Shown here: positions 45,367 through 54,337 of the stretch, in pieces | Numbering within the stretch: the stretch's first letter is position 1 | Layout of the letters: each line of letters begins with the position of its first letter | NCBI RefSeq assembly: GCF_014280075.1 | Contig: NZ_CP047950.1 | Location: 620,001-684,000 of the forward strand | Direction: 5' to 3' | Origin: Synechococcus sp. A15-62 | GTDB lineage: Bacteria; Cyanobacteriota; Cyanobacteriia; PCC-6307; Cyanobiaceae | Length of the DNA: 64,000 nucleotides | Made by a program: the position numbers and the translations under genes | Notes under the pieces: model-generated | The model's database searches: none | Seen by the model: the letters and a program-made list of their open reading frames with translations, nothing else | What the model was told of the DNA's origin: nothing

Positions 45367-47154
45367 GTGACTCTCACCTCAGCGTCTTCGGCCGTCACTG
45401 GGCAGCAGGCCGGTCACGGTGGTCAGAAAATGTCTGGGGCGACTGCCCTGATGGATGCGTTGCGGCGCCATGACGTCGACACAATTTTCGGCTACCCCGG
45501 CGGCGCGATTCTCCCGATTTACGACGCACTCCACATCGCCGAGAGCGAGGGCTGGGTGAAGCACATCCTGGTGCGGCATGAGCAGGCCGGCACCCACGCG
45601 GCCGATGCCTATGCGCGCGCCACCGGCAAGGTGGGCGTTTGCTTCGGCACGTCGGGGCCTGGTGCCACCAACTTGGTGACCGGTATCGCCACAGCCCAGA
45701 TGGACTCGGTGCCCATGGTGGTGATCACCGGTCAGGTGCCGCGTCCGGCGATTGGCACTGATGCTTTCCAGGAGACCGACATCTTCGGCATCACCCTGCC
45801 GATCGTGAAACATTCCTGGGTGGTGCGTGATCCGGCCGATCTCGCCTCCATCGTTGCCCAGGCCTTTCTGATTGCAGCCAGTGGTCGTCCGGGCCCCGTG
45901 TTGATTGATATCCCGAAGGATGTTGGCCAGGAGATGTTCGATTATGTGCCTGTTGAGCCCGGATCGATTGTTCCCAAAGGCTTCCGCAAGCCTCAGCCCC
46001 CCCGGGATGAACCGATCCTTTCGGCGCTTGAGCTCATCGCCGAAGCAGAGCGTCCCCTGCTCTATCTGGGCGGTGGTGCGATCTCAGCTGGTGCTCACGA
46101 CAGCCTGCGGGTGATTGCGGAGCGGTATCAGATCCCCGTCACCACCACCTTGATGGGGAAGGGTGCCTTCGATGAAAACGATCCCCTTTCGGTGGGCATG
46201 CTCGGCATGCATGGCACGGCCTATGCCAACTTCGCTGTCACCGAATGCGATCTGTTGATTGCTGTTGGCGCCCGTTTTGACGATCGGGTGACCGGAAAGC
46301 TCGACACCTTTGCTCCTCGGGCGCAGGTGATCCACTTTGAGATTGACCCGGCCGAAATCGGCAAGACCCGGCGCCCCGATGTGGCGGTGCTCGGTGATCT
46401 GGGCCTGAGCGTGGCGCGGTTGGTGGAGCTGAGCATGCAGCAGCAGGTGCAACCCCGCACGTCCGCTTGGTTGGCACGCATCGCTGAGTGGAAACAGACC
46501 TATCCCCTCACGGTGCCTCCCACCGAAGGCCCCCTCTTCCCCCAGGAGGTGCTACTTGCCGTGCGCGAGTTGGCCCCCAATGCCATCGTCACCACGGACG
46601 TGGGCCAGCACCAGATGTGGGCGGCCCAGTACCTGCGCAATGGGCCCCGGGGCTGGATCAGCAGTGCCGGTCTCGGCACCATGGGCTTCGGCATGCCGGC
46701 CGCAATGGGCGCCCAGGTGGCTTGCCCCGATCGTCAGGTGGTGTGCATCGCAGGTGACGCCAGCATCCTGATGAACATTCAGGAGCTGGGAACCCTGGCG
46801 GCCTATGGCCTCCCAGTGAAGGTGGTGATCGTGAACAACCACTGGCAAGGCATGGTGCGCCAGTGGCAGGAGAGCTTCTACGAGGAGCGCTATTCCGCTT
46901 CCGACATGCTCAATGGCATGCCGGACTTCGTGGCTCTCGCCCGCTCCTTCGGAGTCGACGGCGTGCACATCCGCGAGCGGGAGTCGTTGAAGCGTGATCT
47001 CGAGGCGGCGCTCAAGGCCCCCGGTCCGATGTTGATCGACATCCACGTGCGTCGTGGTGAGAACTGCTATCCGATGGTTCCCCCGGGCAAAAGCAATGCT
47101 GAAATGGTGGGCCTACCGGCTCCCATGCCGGTTCTCAACGCTCCGACCTCTTGA
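45367..47154 (+). CDS. ilvB: Acetolactate synthase large subunit
   Basis: First enzyme of branched-chain amino acid synthesis, using thiamine diphosphate. 595 residues: TIFGYPGGAILPIYDALH with the catalytic Glu in RHEQAGTHAADAYAR, the FAD-type domain, and the ThDP motif IAGDASILMNIQELGTLAAY (GDxxxN). The small subunit is not in the window. GTG 45367 start. The stop overlaps the next gene by 4 bases (TTGA). Confidence 0.93.
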   Translation: MTLTSASSAVTGQQAGHGGQKMSGATALMDALRRHDVDTIFGYPGGAILPIYDALHIAESEGWVKHILVRHEQAGTHAADAYARATGKVGVCFGTSGPGATNLVTGIATAQMDSVPMVVITGQVPRPAIGTDAFQETDIFGITLPIVKHSWVVRDPADLASIVAQAFLIAASGRPGPVLIDIPKDVGQEMFDYVPVEPGSIVPKGFRKPQPPRDEPILSALELIAEAERPLLYLGGGAISAGAHDSLRVIAERYQIPVTTTLMGKGAFDENDPLSVGMLGMHGTAYANFAVTECDLLIAVGARFDDRVTGKLDTFAPRAQVIHFEIDPAEIGKTRRPDVAVLGDLGLSVARLVELSMQQQVQPRTSAWLARIAEWKQTYPLTVPPTEGPLFPQEVLLAVRELAPNAIVTTDVGQHQMWAAQYLRNGPRGWISSAGLGTMGFGMPAAMGAQVACPDRQVVCIAGDASILMNIQELGTLAAYGLPVKVVIVNNHWQGMVRQWQESFYEERYSASDMLNGMPDFVALARSFGVDGVHIRERESLKRDLEAALKAPGPMLIDIHVRRGENCYPMVPPGKSNAEMVGLPAPMPVLNAPTS

Positions 47155-47498
47155 TTCGTCTCGTCTTAATCGGCCTTCTGCTGCTGCTTTGGGCCGTGCC
47201 GGTACAGGCCGCTGAGGTGCTTCAGGTGCGCAGCAGCTCACTGTTGCAAGTTGGAGATCGCAACCGCACCTACACCGTTGCCCTGGCCTGTGCTTCCGTT
47301 GATCCGAGCCAGGAAGCCGAGGCCACCGCATGGCTGCGTCAGGAGCTGCCGCGTCGTCGCAAGGTCAATCTGCGGCCGGTCGGCTCCAGCGAGGGCCAGC
47401 TGATGGCTCGGGTGACCCCGATTGGTGCTGAGGGTGACCTCAGCACTGGCTTGATTGCCGCTGGTCTGGCCAGCAACAGCTGTGGGGTCGATGGCTGA
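47151..47498 (+). CDS. Exported small protein, degenerate SNase-like
   Basis: 115 residues with a signal peptide (IRLVLIGLLLLLWAVPVQAA) and a short domain faintly like a thermonuclease or nuclease-associated fold (VALACASVDPSQEAEATAWL then QELPRRRKVNLRPV). The catalytic residues of real SNases are not evident. TTG 47151 overlaps the ilvB stop by four bases, so translation is probably coupled. Function unknown. Confidence 0.6.
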   Translation: MIRLVLIGLLLLLWAVPVQAAEVLQVRSSSLLQVGDRNRTYTVALACASVDPSQEAEATAWLRQELPRRRKVNLRPVGSSEGQLMARVTPIGAEGDLSTGLIAAGLASNSCGVDG

Positions 47499-47727
47499 TA
47501 ACCGCATTGCCCGGGGCATTGTGTTGGTGCCCTGCTTGCTTCTGGGGGGTGCCTTTCTTGCCACAGCGGCCTGGGGCCAGGGCGCTGCAGCTGAAAACCG
47601 GACCCTCGCGATCGGCATCGGTGTTGGCTTGCTGTTGGCGGGTTGGTTGTCCCAGTTGGGTGGCGGCTCAGAGGGTGGGACTGAGACCTCTGTGACAAAA
47701 CCAGACGAGTCCGACCCCTCTCCCTAA
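47491..47727 (+). CDS. Small two-helix membrane protein
   Basis: 78 residues: two hydrophobic helices (GIVLVPCLLLGGAFLATAAW and LAIGIGVGLLLAGWLSQLGG) joined by a polar turn, then a Thr/Ser/Pro tail. ATG 47491 overlaps the upstream small gene's stop by eight bases. No family recognised. Same strand and very close to the two upstream genes, so likely one transcript. Confidence 0.55.
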   Translation: MADNRIARGIVLVPCLLLGGAFLATAAWGQGAAAENRTLAIGIGVGLLLAGWLSQLGGGSEGGTETSVTKPDESDPSP

Positions 47728-47733
47728 TTTGCG

Positions 47734-47760
47734 GGGATCGGGTTGCTTCCCTCCGATCCC
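47734..47760 (+). promoter_or_regulatory. Hairpin ending exactly at the next start codon
   Basis: GGGATCGG (47734-47741) and CCGATCCC (47753-47760) form a perfect 8-base stem, loop 11, and the 3' arm ends right at ATG 47761. No T-run, so it is not a terminator; it could hide the start region of the next gene. Confidence 0.45.
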
Positions 47761-48951
47761 ATGTCGAAGCCTGAGTGGCGACGTTGGCCTTGGCTGTCGT
47801 GGAGTGTTGTTGCAGCCACGCTGATCGGCTGCCAGTCGATCGTCGCCAGTGGCGTCAGTCGCCCGAGGCTGGCGGTGCTGCTGCCAATGGGGCACCGCGA
47901 TGCTGAATTGCGACACAACTTCCTCCAGGGCTTTCGTCTGGGCCAGGCATCAGTGGAGGCTTGTGGTGAGCCCTTCCCGCAGGTTGCCTGGTATGGGAGC
48001 AACTCCGGCGACGCTCCCGCTCCTCAGTTGATGCCCTCGATGGAGCTCAAGTTGCTGGTGGCTCCCCCGTCTGCGGATCTCCGGGCTTACGCCGCCGTGG
48101 CAGATGAGCGGGATCTCACCGTGCTTCTCCCCTATCAGCGGGGGCAGTCGCTGGACACCCTGCGCGGGCTGGAAGGCCGTGAACGGCTCTGGCCGCTTGT
48201 CCCCTCCCGTCAGGAGGATCTGAAGGCGATGGTGGCGGCGGCCATGGAGGCCGGCTGGGGACGGGCGATGGTGGTTGAGGACCCTTCTGCCCTTGAGTCC
48301 ACCAGCTCCAATGCCTTTGTGGAGCTGTTCAATGCCGCTGGCGGCATTGTTGAGAGCTACGAAGCGCAGTCGGTTCAGCGGGTGGATCCCAGCAACGACG
48401 CGCGTCTGCAACGGTTCAAGGACGACATGGCCTGGTCTTGGGTGCCCACCGTTGTGGTGGCTGATGCTCCAAACGGCCCTCTCTCGCAAGAGCTGCGGGC
48501 TGAGCAGCAGCAGGGGCGTTTCGGTGGTGGTGCACCGCAGGCGCCGAACTGGATTTGGCTCAGCGAGGCGGAGGATCTGCAGGATGCGCCCGCGGTGCCC
48601 TGGCAACAGCTTGGGCTGCAGCACCCAGCCCGTGGTGCGGGCTGGGCTGAGTTTCAACAGGATTTCAAGCAGTTCACCGGCAAGGCTCCATCGTTGCTCG
48701 CGGGTGCGGGTTTTGATACGGCGCGGCTGTTGGCCCTGGCCGATGCAGCCCCTTGGCCAAGGTCCGCTGACGGGGGCATCGATGCGATGGGGTGGGTGGA
48801 CCCCGATCAGAAGGAAGCCGTTCCGATTTGCCAGGCCTTTGATCAGCGTCGCCGCGGCGAGCGTCTGCGTCTCAAGGCCGTGGCCAGCGATTCCCGCTTT
48901 CGCGCCGGCCAGGCACCATCGGGCCAGGCCCTGGCCGGTCTGATCGAATGA
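47761..48951 (+). CDS. Periplasmic-binding-type lipoprotein
   Basis: 396 residues. A signal peptide with a lipobox-type Cys (SVVAATLIGCQS) precedes a type I periplasmic-binding-like domain: RLAVLLPMGHRDAELRHNFL, then later AMVVEDPSALESTSSNAFVE. It looks like amino-acid-binding or LpoA-type proteins; no transporter is adjacent. ATG 47761 start. The next gene is 22 bases downstream. Confidence 0.7.
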   Translation: MSKPEWRRWPWLSWSVVAATLIGCQSIVASGVSRPRLAVLLPMGHRDAELRHNFLQGFRLGQASVEACGEPFPQVAWYGSNSGDAPAPQLMPSMELKLLVAPPSADLRAYAAVADERDLTVLLPYQRGQSLDTLRGLEGRERLWPLVPSRQEDLKAMVAAAMEAGWGRAMVVEDPSALESTSSNAFVELFNAAGGIVESYEAQSVQRVDPSNDARLQRFKDDMAWSWVPTVVVADAPNGPLSQELRAEQQQGRFGGGAPQAPNWIWLSEAEDLQDAPAVPWQQLGLQHPARGAGWAEFQQDFKQFTGKAPSLLAGAGFDTARLLALADAAPWPRSADGGIDAMGWVDPDQKEAVPICQAFDQRRRGERLRLKAVASDSRFRAGQAPSGQALAGLIE

Positions 48952-48973
48952 GGTCTGGGGAGATGACCTAGAG

Positions 48974-50641
48974 ATGCTGCGCCTGAGTGAACTGAAGCTG
49001 CCCCTCGACCATGGGGAGGAAGCGCTGCAGGAAGCGGTGCTCCAGCGTTTGCGGATCCCTGCGGATCGTCTTCTGGGTCAGACCCTGGTGAAGCGCAGTG
49101 TTGATGCCCGGCGCCGCGACCGGATTCAGCTGATCTACAGCGTGGACGTTCAGGTGAAGGGGGAAGCCGCCCTGTTGCGGCGGATCGGTAACAAAGGCCG
49201 GGTGCGTCTCGCCCCAGACACCCGCTACCGGTCTGTGGGTCATGCCCCGGATGGCTTCCCCTTGGATGCGGGCGATCGGCCGGTGGTGGTGGGGGCGGGC
49301 CCCTGCGGTTATTTCGCTGCTCTGCTGTTGGCGCAGATGGGCTTTCGCCCGCTGTTGCTGGAGCGGGGTCAGGCTGTGAAGCAACGCACCGCAGACACCT
49401 TCGGCTTCTGGCGGGGCACCAGCCCCTTTAACCCGGAATCCAATGCCCAATTCGGTGAGGGCGGAGCCGGCACCTTCTCCGACGGCAAGCTCTACAGCCA
49501 GGTGAGTGATCCCGAGCACTACGGCCGCAAGGTTCTTGAGGAGCTGGTGGCCTGTGGTGCCAGCGAGGAGATCCTCACGCTGCACCGTCCCCACATCGGC
49601 ACTTTCAAACTCGCCACCGTGGTGCGAGGCCTGCGAGCACGGATTGAAGCCCTCGGGGGTGAGGTGCGTTTCAACAGTCGCGTGACACGCCTTCAGCTCA
49701 GCGACAGCAGCGCTGGGAAGCCGCATCAACTCGATGGAGTGGTGCTGGCCGATGGAACGGAGATTCCCTGCCGCCATCTGGTGCTGGCCCCCGGTCATTC
49801 TGCGCGCGACTGCTTTGAAATGCTGGAGCACATCGGTGTGCAGCTGCAGCGCAAACCGTTTTCCGTGGGTGTGCGGATTGAGCATCCGCAGCATCTGATT
49901 GACGCAGCCCGCTGGGGAGAGGCGGCGGGCCATCCGCGTCTCGGTGCAGCCGAGTACAAGCTGGTCCACCACGCCGAAAACGGCCGCTGCGTTTACAGCT
50001 TCTGCATGTGTCCCGGGGGATTTGTGGTTGGCGCAACCTCGGAGGAAGGCCGGGTGGTGACCAATGGCATGAGCCAGCACTCCCGCAACGAGCGCAACGC
50101 CAACAGCGGTTTGGTTGTGGCTCTTGACGCCGATGACCTGGCGCCGTTTGAACGCTTCCTCGGGGATCCGTTGGCGGGGATTGCCCTTCAACGGGAGCTG
50201 GAGGCGCGCGCCTTCAGGCTGGGTGGAAACAGTTATGCCGCACCGGCGCAGCGGTTGGAGGACTTCCTGGCTGCCCGTCCCTCCACCCGTCTTGGTGCCA
50301 TCGCAGCGTCGTACCAGCCGGGCGTGCACCCCGCCGATCTGGATGCGTTGCTTCCACCTCCCATCGTTGAGGCCTTGCGGGAGGCGTTGCCGGTATTTGC
50401 CCGCAAGCTGAAGGGTTACGACCACCCCGATGCAGTGCTCACAGGAGTGGAAACCCGCACGTCATCGCCCGTGCGGATTCCCAGGGATGAGGCGTTGGAA
50501 TCGCTCAATGTGAAGGGGCTGGTGCCGGCCGGTGAAGGGGCGGGCTACGCCGGCGGCATCCTGTCGGCTGGAATTGATGGCATTCGTGCCGCTGAGGCAT
50601 TGGCCATCCAAATCCTGAACACGAGTTCCCCGTCCTCTTGA
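48974..50641 (+). CDS. FAD-dependent dehydrogenase, COG2509 type
   Basis: 555 residues. An N-terminal domain without cofactor motif (about 95 residues) precedes an FAD-binding Rossmann motif VVVGAGPCGYFAALLLAQMG. Also visible: AQFGEGGAGTFSDGKLYS, GHSARDCFEMLEHIGVQLQR and the C-terminal GEGAGYAGGILSAGIDG. This is the widespread uncharacterised COG2509 family. Substrate unknown. Confidence 0.85.
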   Translation: MLRLSELKLPLDHGEEALQEAVLQRLRIPADRLLGQTLVKRSVDARRRDRIQLIYSVDVQVKGEAALLRRIGNKGRVRLAPDTRYRSVGHAPDGFPLDAGDRPVVVGAGPCGYFAALLLAQMGFRPLLLERGQAVKQRTADTFGFWRGTSPFNPESNAQFGEGGAGTFSDGKLYSQVSDPEHYGRKVLEELVACGASEEILTLHRPHIGTFKLATVVRGLRARIEALGGEVRFNSRVTRLQLSDSSAGKPHQLDGVVLADGTEIPCRHLVLAPGHSARDCFEMLEHIGVQLQRKPFSVGVRIEHPQHLIDAARWGEAAGHPRLGAAEYKLVHHAENGRCVYSFCMCPGGFVVGATSEEGRVVTNGMSQHSRNERNANSGLVVALDADDLAPFERFLGDPLAGIALQRELEARAFRLGGNSYAAPAQRLEDFLAARPSTRLGAIAASYQPGVHPADLDALLPPPIVEALREALPVFARKLKGYDHPDAVLTGVETRTSSPVRIPRDEALESLNVKGLVPAGEGAGYAGGILSAGIDGIRAAEALAIQILNTSSPSS

Positions 50642-50657
50642 CCCCTCCTTTCGGTGA

Positions 50658-51254
50658 TCAATAGCCAGCGAAGGGGGTCGAGGAGTGATGCACGACGATT
50701 CGCAGGGCACCTGCGTCATCTCGCACGTAGCCAAAGGTCTTGTCGACCTTGCTGGTGGTGCCATCAGCTGCCTCAATGTGCACCCAGCCCATCGCATTGG
50801 CGGTGTTGCCGAAGCTTTGGATGACGAAAATCTCGGGCTCACATTTCACCCAGGGGCTGCGCTTCGCGCCGGGCGTCCCAATGGCAAAGCCGGGGTCAGC
50901 AAAGCTGGGATCGTCTCCTACGAAATAGGACACAGCACCAGCGCGAGTGTCGCGGAAGGTCACGTCACCTTTGGCCCAGGTGGGCTTGAAGGCCACAGGG
51001 CCGAACTGGTAGCCGTAGGCAGCATCGATCACGTCGCCGGCCAGGGGTTTGGATTTGGCCAAACCTCCCTCAGCATGGGTTTTGCTGATGTTGATGAGTG
51101 CATCACACCAAGCGTTCTGGGCAGCTTTCACCTCGCTCACACGGATGGTTTCTGACATCACCGCTGGCTTGGCTTCCGCGGTGGCAGCTCCAGAGATCAA
51201 GGCACCCATGGCGGCTGCACTGGCCAAGCCGAGGCCGAGGATCGCTTTGAACAT
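50658..51254 (-). CDS. Exported SnoaL/NTF2-like protein
   Basis: 198 residues with a clean signal peptide (FKAILGLGLASAAAMGALIS then GAATAEAKP). The mature part (EVKAAQNAWCDALINISKTH and later TFRDTRAGAVSYFVGDDPSF) suggests an NTF2-like or SnoaL fold; no catalytic motif stands out. ATG 51254 chosen because it begins the signal peptide. Such proteins are sometimes misnamed as phosphoribosyl-AMP cyclohydrolase; nothing here supports that. Confidence 0.6.
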   Translation of the reverse strand: MFKAILGLGLASAAAMGALISGAATAEAKPAVMSETIRVSEVKAAQNAWCDALINISKTHAEGGLAKSKPLAGDVIDAAYGYQFGPVAFKPTWAKGDVTFRDTRAGAVSYFVGDDPSFADPGFAIGTPGAKRSPWVKCEPEIFVIQSFGNTANAMGWVHIEAADGTTSKVDKTFGYVRDDAGALRIVVHHSSTPFAGY

Positions 51255-51334
51255 CGTGCAAGTTGAGAGGCAATTCACACTGGCTTGCATTCGGAGGCAA
51301 GTCAGGTTTTGCCAGTGAATCGAAACCGGCGGGA

Positions 51335-52123
51335 TCAGGTTGGCGCTTGCGCCACGATCCCGCTCCACTGCACGGCTTTCACCTGATCCCGTCGCCAGGA
51401 ATGGAACAGCTCGGGTTCACTGACGGTGCACAGCGGGCAGTGGGCGATCCGTTCGCTGAGGATTCCCGCGCCCTTGAGCTGCACTCTGGCGGCCGTTCGA
51501 ATGTCCAGGCGATGCCGCCCCGGCTGCTCATCCGGCAACAGGGCCCCGGCCTCGGATAACGAGGCCTCGTCGGGGATCGCGGCGCTGACGGCCTCCACCA
51601 CCTCGTCGCCCACCTGGTAGCAGGGGCCGCTGACAGCCGGACCCAGGGCAACGACCAGATCCTCCCGCTGCGCACCCCGCTCTACCAATTGATTCAGGGC
51701 CGTGATCAGGATTCCAGCCGCCACCCCACGCCAACCGGCATGACAGGCCGCGGCATGCCCGGTGCGGGGATCGGCGATCAGAACCGGGGTGCAGTCGGCG
51801 CCGCACACCCAGAGGCTCTGGCCTCCGCGATCACTCACCAGGCCATCGGCCTCAGGCCAGGGATCCTGAAGGGCGTCGCTGGCGTTGAGGACGATCCCAC
51901 TATGAATCTGCTGGGGCCGGTGGATGCTGATGCCGGCGCTGACGTATCCCGCCAGTTCATCAGGTCCACGGCCGTGCCAGAGCCGGGTGAAAAAGCCGTG
52001 CTCGAACCCCTGATCGTGCAGAAGATCGCTCTGGAGGTAATAGCCCCCGTAACAACCGATCCAGGTCCAGCCCTTCAACGTGTTGAAGCGGCTGTCTGGT
52101 CGATCAAATGGCCCGTCTTTCAT
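51335..52123 (-). CDS. Laccase-domain (YfiH/DUF152) protein
   Basis: 262 residues. Family metal motifs are clear: VCGADCTPVLIADPRTGHAA followed by CHAGWRGVAAGIL, and later GPAVSGPCYQVGDEVVEA. Some relatives have purine nucleoside phosphorylase or polyphenol oxidase activity; physiological role unsettled. Tab2 gene lies 11 bases upstream on the same strand. Confidence 0.85.
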   Translation of the reverse strand: MKDGPFDRPDSRFNTLKGWTWIGCYGGYYLQSDLLHDQGFEHGFFTRLWHGRGPDELAGYVSAGISIHRPQQIHSGIVLNASDALQDPWPEADGLVSDRGGQSLWVCGADCTPVLIADPRTGHAAACHAGWRGVAAGILITALNQLVERGAQREDLVVALGPAVSGPCYQVGDEVVEAVSAAIPDEASLSEAGALLPDEQPGRHRLDIRTAARVQLKGAGILSERIAHCPLCTVSEPELFHSWRRDQVKAVQWSGIVAQAPT

Positions 52124-52134
52124 CAGCCCTGCAA

Positions 52135-53019
52135 TCAGGCCATGGGGATGTCCCGCAGCATCCAGAAACCACCGAAGGTCTGTTCTTCGGGGCTGGACTG
52201 GATGGCGATGAATTGGAGGCCGCGCACCTGCTGCTGCGAAGTGGCCAGGGCTTCGGCGATTTCAGCGGCGATGCCTGGCTCCAGGTCGCTCACCAGCCAG
52301 CGGTCGTCCTGACCAGCCTCCAGCACCAGCTGGCGGTCTTCAACGATCATCCGCACGGGTTCCAGACCCCCCAACCAGCCCGCCATGGCAAGGGAGCGGC
52401 TTTGGCTGAACAGGCGCAGACCAGGAACAGAGGCCTCGGGGTCGATGCCATCGGGCACCGGCAGCAGACCGCTGAAACTCATCGGCCATTCCGATGCCTC
52501 CAGCAGCAGGCTCGCCGGCAGGGCGGCCCAGCTCCAGGCATCTCCTTGAACTTCCTCCGGCAGGGGCACCGGTGGGGTTGGAACGGGAGCCGGCGGCGGT
52601 GCCAATGGGCCCGCCATGAAGCCCTCCTCCTCGGGATACACCTCCCTCTCGCGCTGTTGAAGCCAGTCGAGCAGGGCGAAGGTGCGGCGACTGGGAATCA
52701 CCTCGAGGTCTTGTTCGGCTGCGGCGCGCTGCACCATGGTGCGCATCGAACTGCGCCAGCAGCGCAAGCGCACTGGAGAACCCCAGCCCCCGCTGGCGGA
52801 TGCTTCCTTGGCTTCAGCCAGGGCTTGGCTCAACCAGAGCGAGTTCACATCACCAGAGGGGCACACCTTGGCGAAGCGAAATGGCTCTGCATCGCCACTT
52901 GCGGCGGGAGTGGAGGTGATCAGCAGCTCCCAGCGCTTGCGGCCATCGGCCTCAAGGATGGGTCGGGAGTAGAAGTCGAGTTCCCAGTCTTCAGCGGCTG
53001 TCAGGGCAGCAGTGCTCAT
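52135..53019 (-). CDS. Tab2/Atab2-family RNA-binding protein
   Basis: 294 residues. WELDFYSRPILEADGRKRWE at the start and the C-terminal WLVSDLEPGIAAEIAEALAT then GFWMLRDIP match the Tab2 family. In plants and algae Tab2 activates translation of a PSI reaction-centre mRNA; a similar role in cyanobacteria is plausible but inferred. Start ATG 53019 overlaps the S1-protein stop by four bases. Confidence 0.85.
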   Translation of the reverse strand: MSTAALTAAEDWELDFYSRPILEADGRKRWELLITSTPAASGDAEPFRFAKVCPSGDVNSLWLSQALAEAKEASASGGWGSPVRLRCWRSSMRTMVQRAAAEQDLEVIPSRRTFALLDWLQQREREVYPEEEGFMAGPLAPPPAPVPTPPVPLPEEVQGDAWSWAALPASLLLEASEWPMSFSGLLPVPDGIDPEASVPGLRLFSQSRSLAMAGWLGGLEPVRMIVEDRQLVLEAGQDDRWLVSDLEPGIAAEIAEALATSQQQVRGLQFIAIQSSPEEQTFGGFWMLRDIPMA

Positions 53020-54290
53020 CCGGCGGATTGCTCCTGCTGTTTCAGGGTGTTCTGGGCGCGGCTGGCGCGATCGGCGGCTTCAGCCATCACCTTGTCTTTT
53101 TCGATCAGCAGCTCGCCAGGAGGCCCCTCCAGCAGGGCAGTGTTGAGGCCGATCCGTCCGCGGCCCGGGTCCAGTTCCGTGATCAGGGCCGACACTCGGT
53201 CGCCCTGGTCGAACACCTCACGGATCGAGCGCAGGCTGCCATTGGTGATGGCTGATTGGTGCAGTAGTCCGCTGATGCCACCGAGGTCGACGAACAGGCC
53301 GTAGGGCTTCACCGCAGCAACCTGGCCCTCCACCAATTGGCCCACCTCCAGATCCTGGAAGCGTTCCGCAACAGCAGCCCGCTTTTCGGACAGCACCAGC
53401 TTGCGCGTCTCCGAATTCACCTCGATGAAGGCCACGCCCAGGGTCTTGCCCACCAGCTCCTGATGGTTTTCACCGTTTTGAAGTTGAGAGCGGGGAATGA
53501 AGCCGCGTAGCCCTTCGAGATCGCAGGTGACCCCGCCGCGGTTGAAGCCATTGACGATGACTTGAACCACTTTCCCCTGTTTCTCCAGCTCCTTCACTCG
53601 GTCCCAGCTCTTGCGCAGCTCAAGGGCGCGACAGCTGATCGTGACCATCCCATCAGCGTTCTGCTCACGGGTCACCAGAACTTCAACCTCCAGGCCCTTG
53701 GGGAAGCGCTCCCGGAAGTTGGTCACAACGCCCAGGCCCGCTTCGCTCTTGGGCATGTAGCCGGGGGCTTTGCCGCCGATATCCACGTACACGCCATCGC
53801 TTTCGATGCCGATCACCGTGCCCTTGATCACCTCACCGGTGGTGCCAACCGGAGCGTTCTCGTCGAGGGCGGCGAGGAAGGCTTCTTCATCGAAATCGAA
53901 GTCGTCCACGCTGCGCGGCTGATTGCGCTGCTCTTTCCTGGGTTGCTGATCCGGCGCACCCATCAGGTCAGCCATGGTCATGCCTTCCATGCCGCCCATG
54001 TCGAACAGAGCGTCGTCATCCGTTGCTGGTGACGAGGCGGGTTCCTGCTGGACCGGTCGCGGAGGGGTGGCGAGACCCGCCCGTTCCTCAAGGATGCGTG
54101 CCTTTTCCGCCGCAGCCTCTGCTGCTGCCCGAGCTTCAGCCGCTTCCCGAGCCAGCTTTTCCTGCTCCTCGCGGCGGTTGATCTGCATCACCTGCAGCGG
54201 TTTCGTCGCTGCCGGCTTGGGTGCCTTGGGGCGGTTGGGCTGCGGGCTGCCGGCTGCGGGCATGGACCATTGGGCTTTTCGATCGCTCAT
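53016..54290 (-). CDS. S1-domain RNA-binding protein (Rps1/Nbp1-like)
   Basis: 424 residues with three S1 domains near 152-220, 238-305 and 325-395 (GEVIKGTVIGIESDGVYVDI, QVIVNGFNRGGVTCDLEGL, GQLVEGQVAAVKPYGLFVDL). The first 140 residues are a charged coiled-coil-like segment, including EAAEARAAAEAAAEKARILE. Cyanobacteria carry two S1-type proteins; this one is a longer, non-canonical form. ATG 54290 chosen; the frame is open to 54317. The stop overlaps the Tab2 start. Confidence 0.85.
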   Translation of the reverse strand: MSDRKAQWSMPAAGSPQPNRPKAPKPAATKPLQVMQINRREEQEKLAREAAEARAAAEAAAEKARILEERAGLATPPRPVQQEPASSPATDDDALFDMGGMEGMTMADLMGAPDQQPRKEQRNQPRSVDDFDFDEEAFLAALDENAPVGTTGEVIKGTVIGIESDGVYVDIGGKAPGYMPKSEAGLGVVTNFRERFPKGLEVEVLVTREQNADGMVTISCRALELRKSWDRVKELEKQGKVVQVIVNGFNRGGVTCDLEGLRGFIPRSQLQNGENHQELVGKTLGVAFIEVNSETRKLVLSEKRAAVAERFQDLEVGQLVEGQVAAVKPYGLFVDLGGISGLLHQSAITNGSLRSIREVFDQGDRVSALITELDPGRGRIGLNTALLEGPPGELLIEKDKVMAEAADRASRAQNTLKQQEQSAG

Positions 54291-54337
54291 TTTGACAGGC
54301 TGGGCTGGGATCAGCACCCCCGTGCCTGTGCAACTCC

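Noticed and set aside
48968-50425. 485-codon open frame on the minus strand opposite the COG2509 gene
   Set aside because: Antisense to a clear FAD enzyme; translation has no motifs and follows codon bias of the other strand.
52108-53304. 398-codon plus-strand open frame opposite Tab2
   Set aside because: Shadow of Tab2 and the S1 gene; no domain seen.
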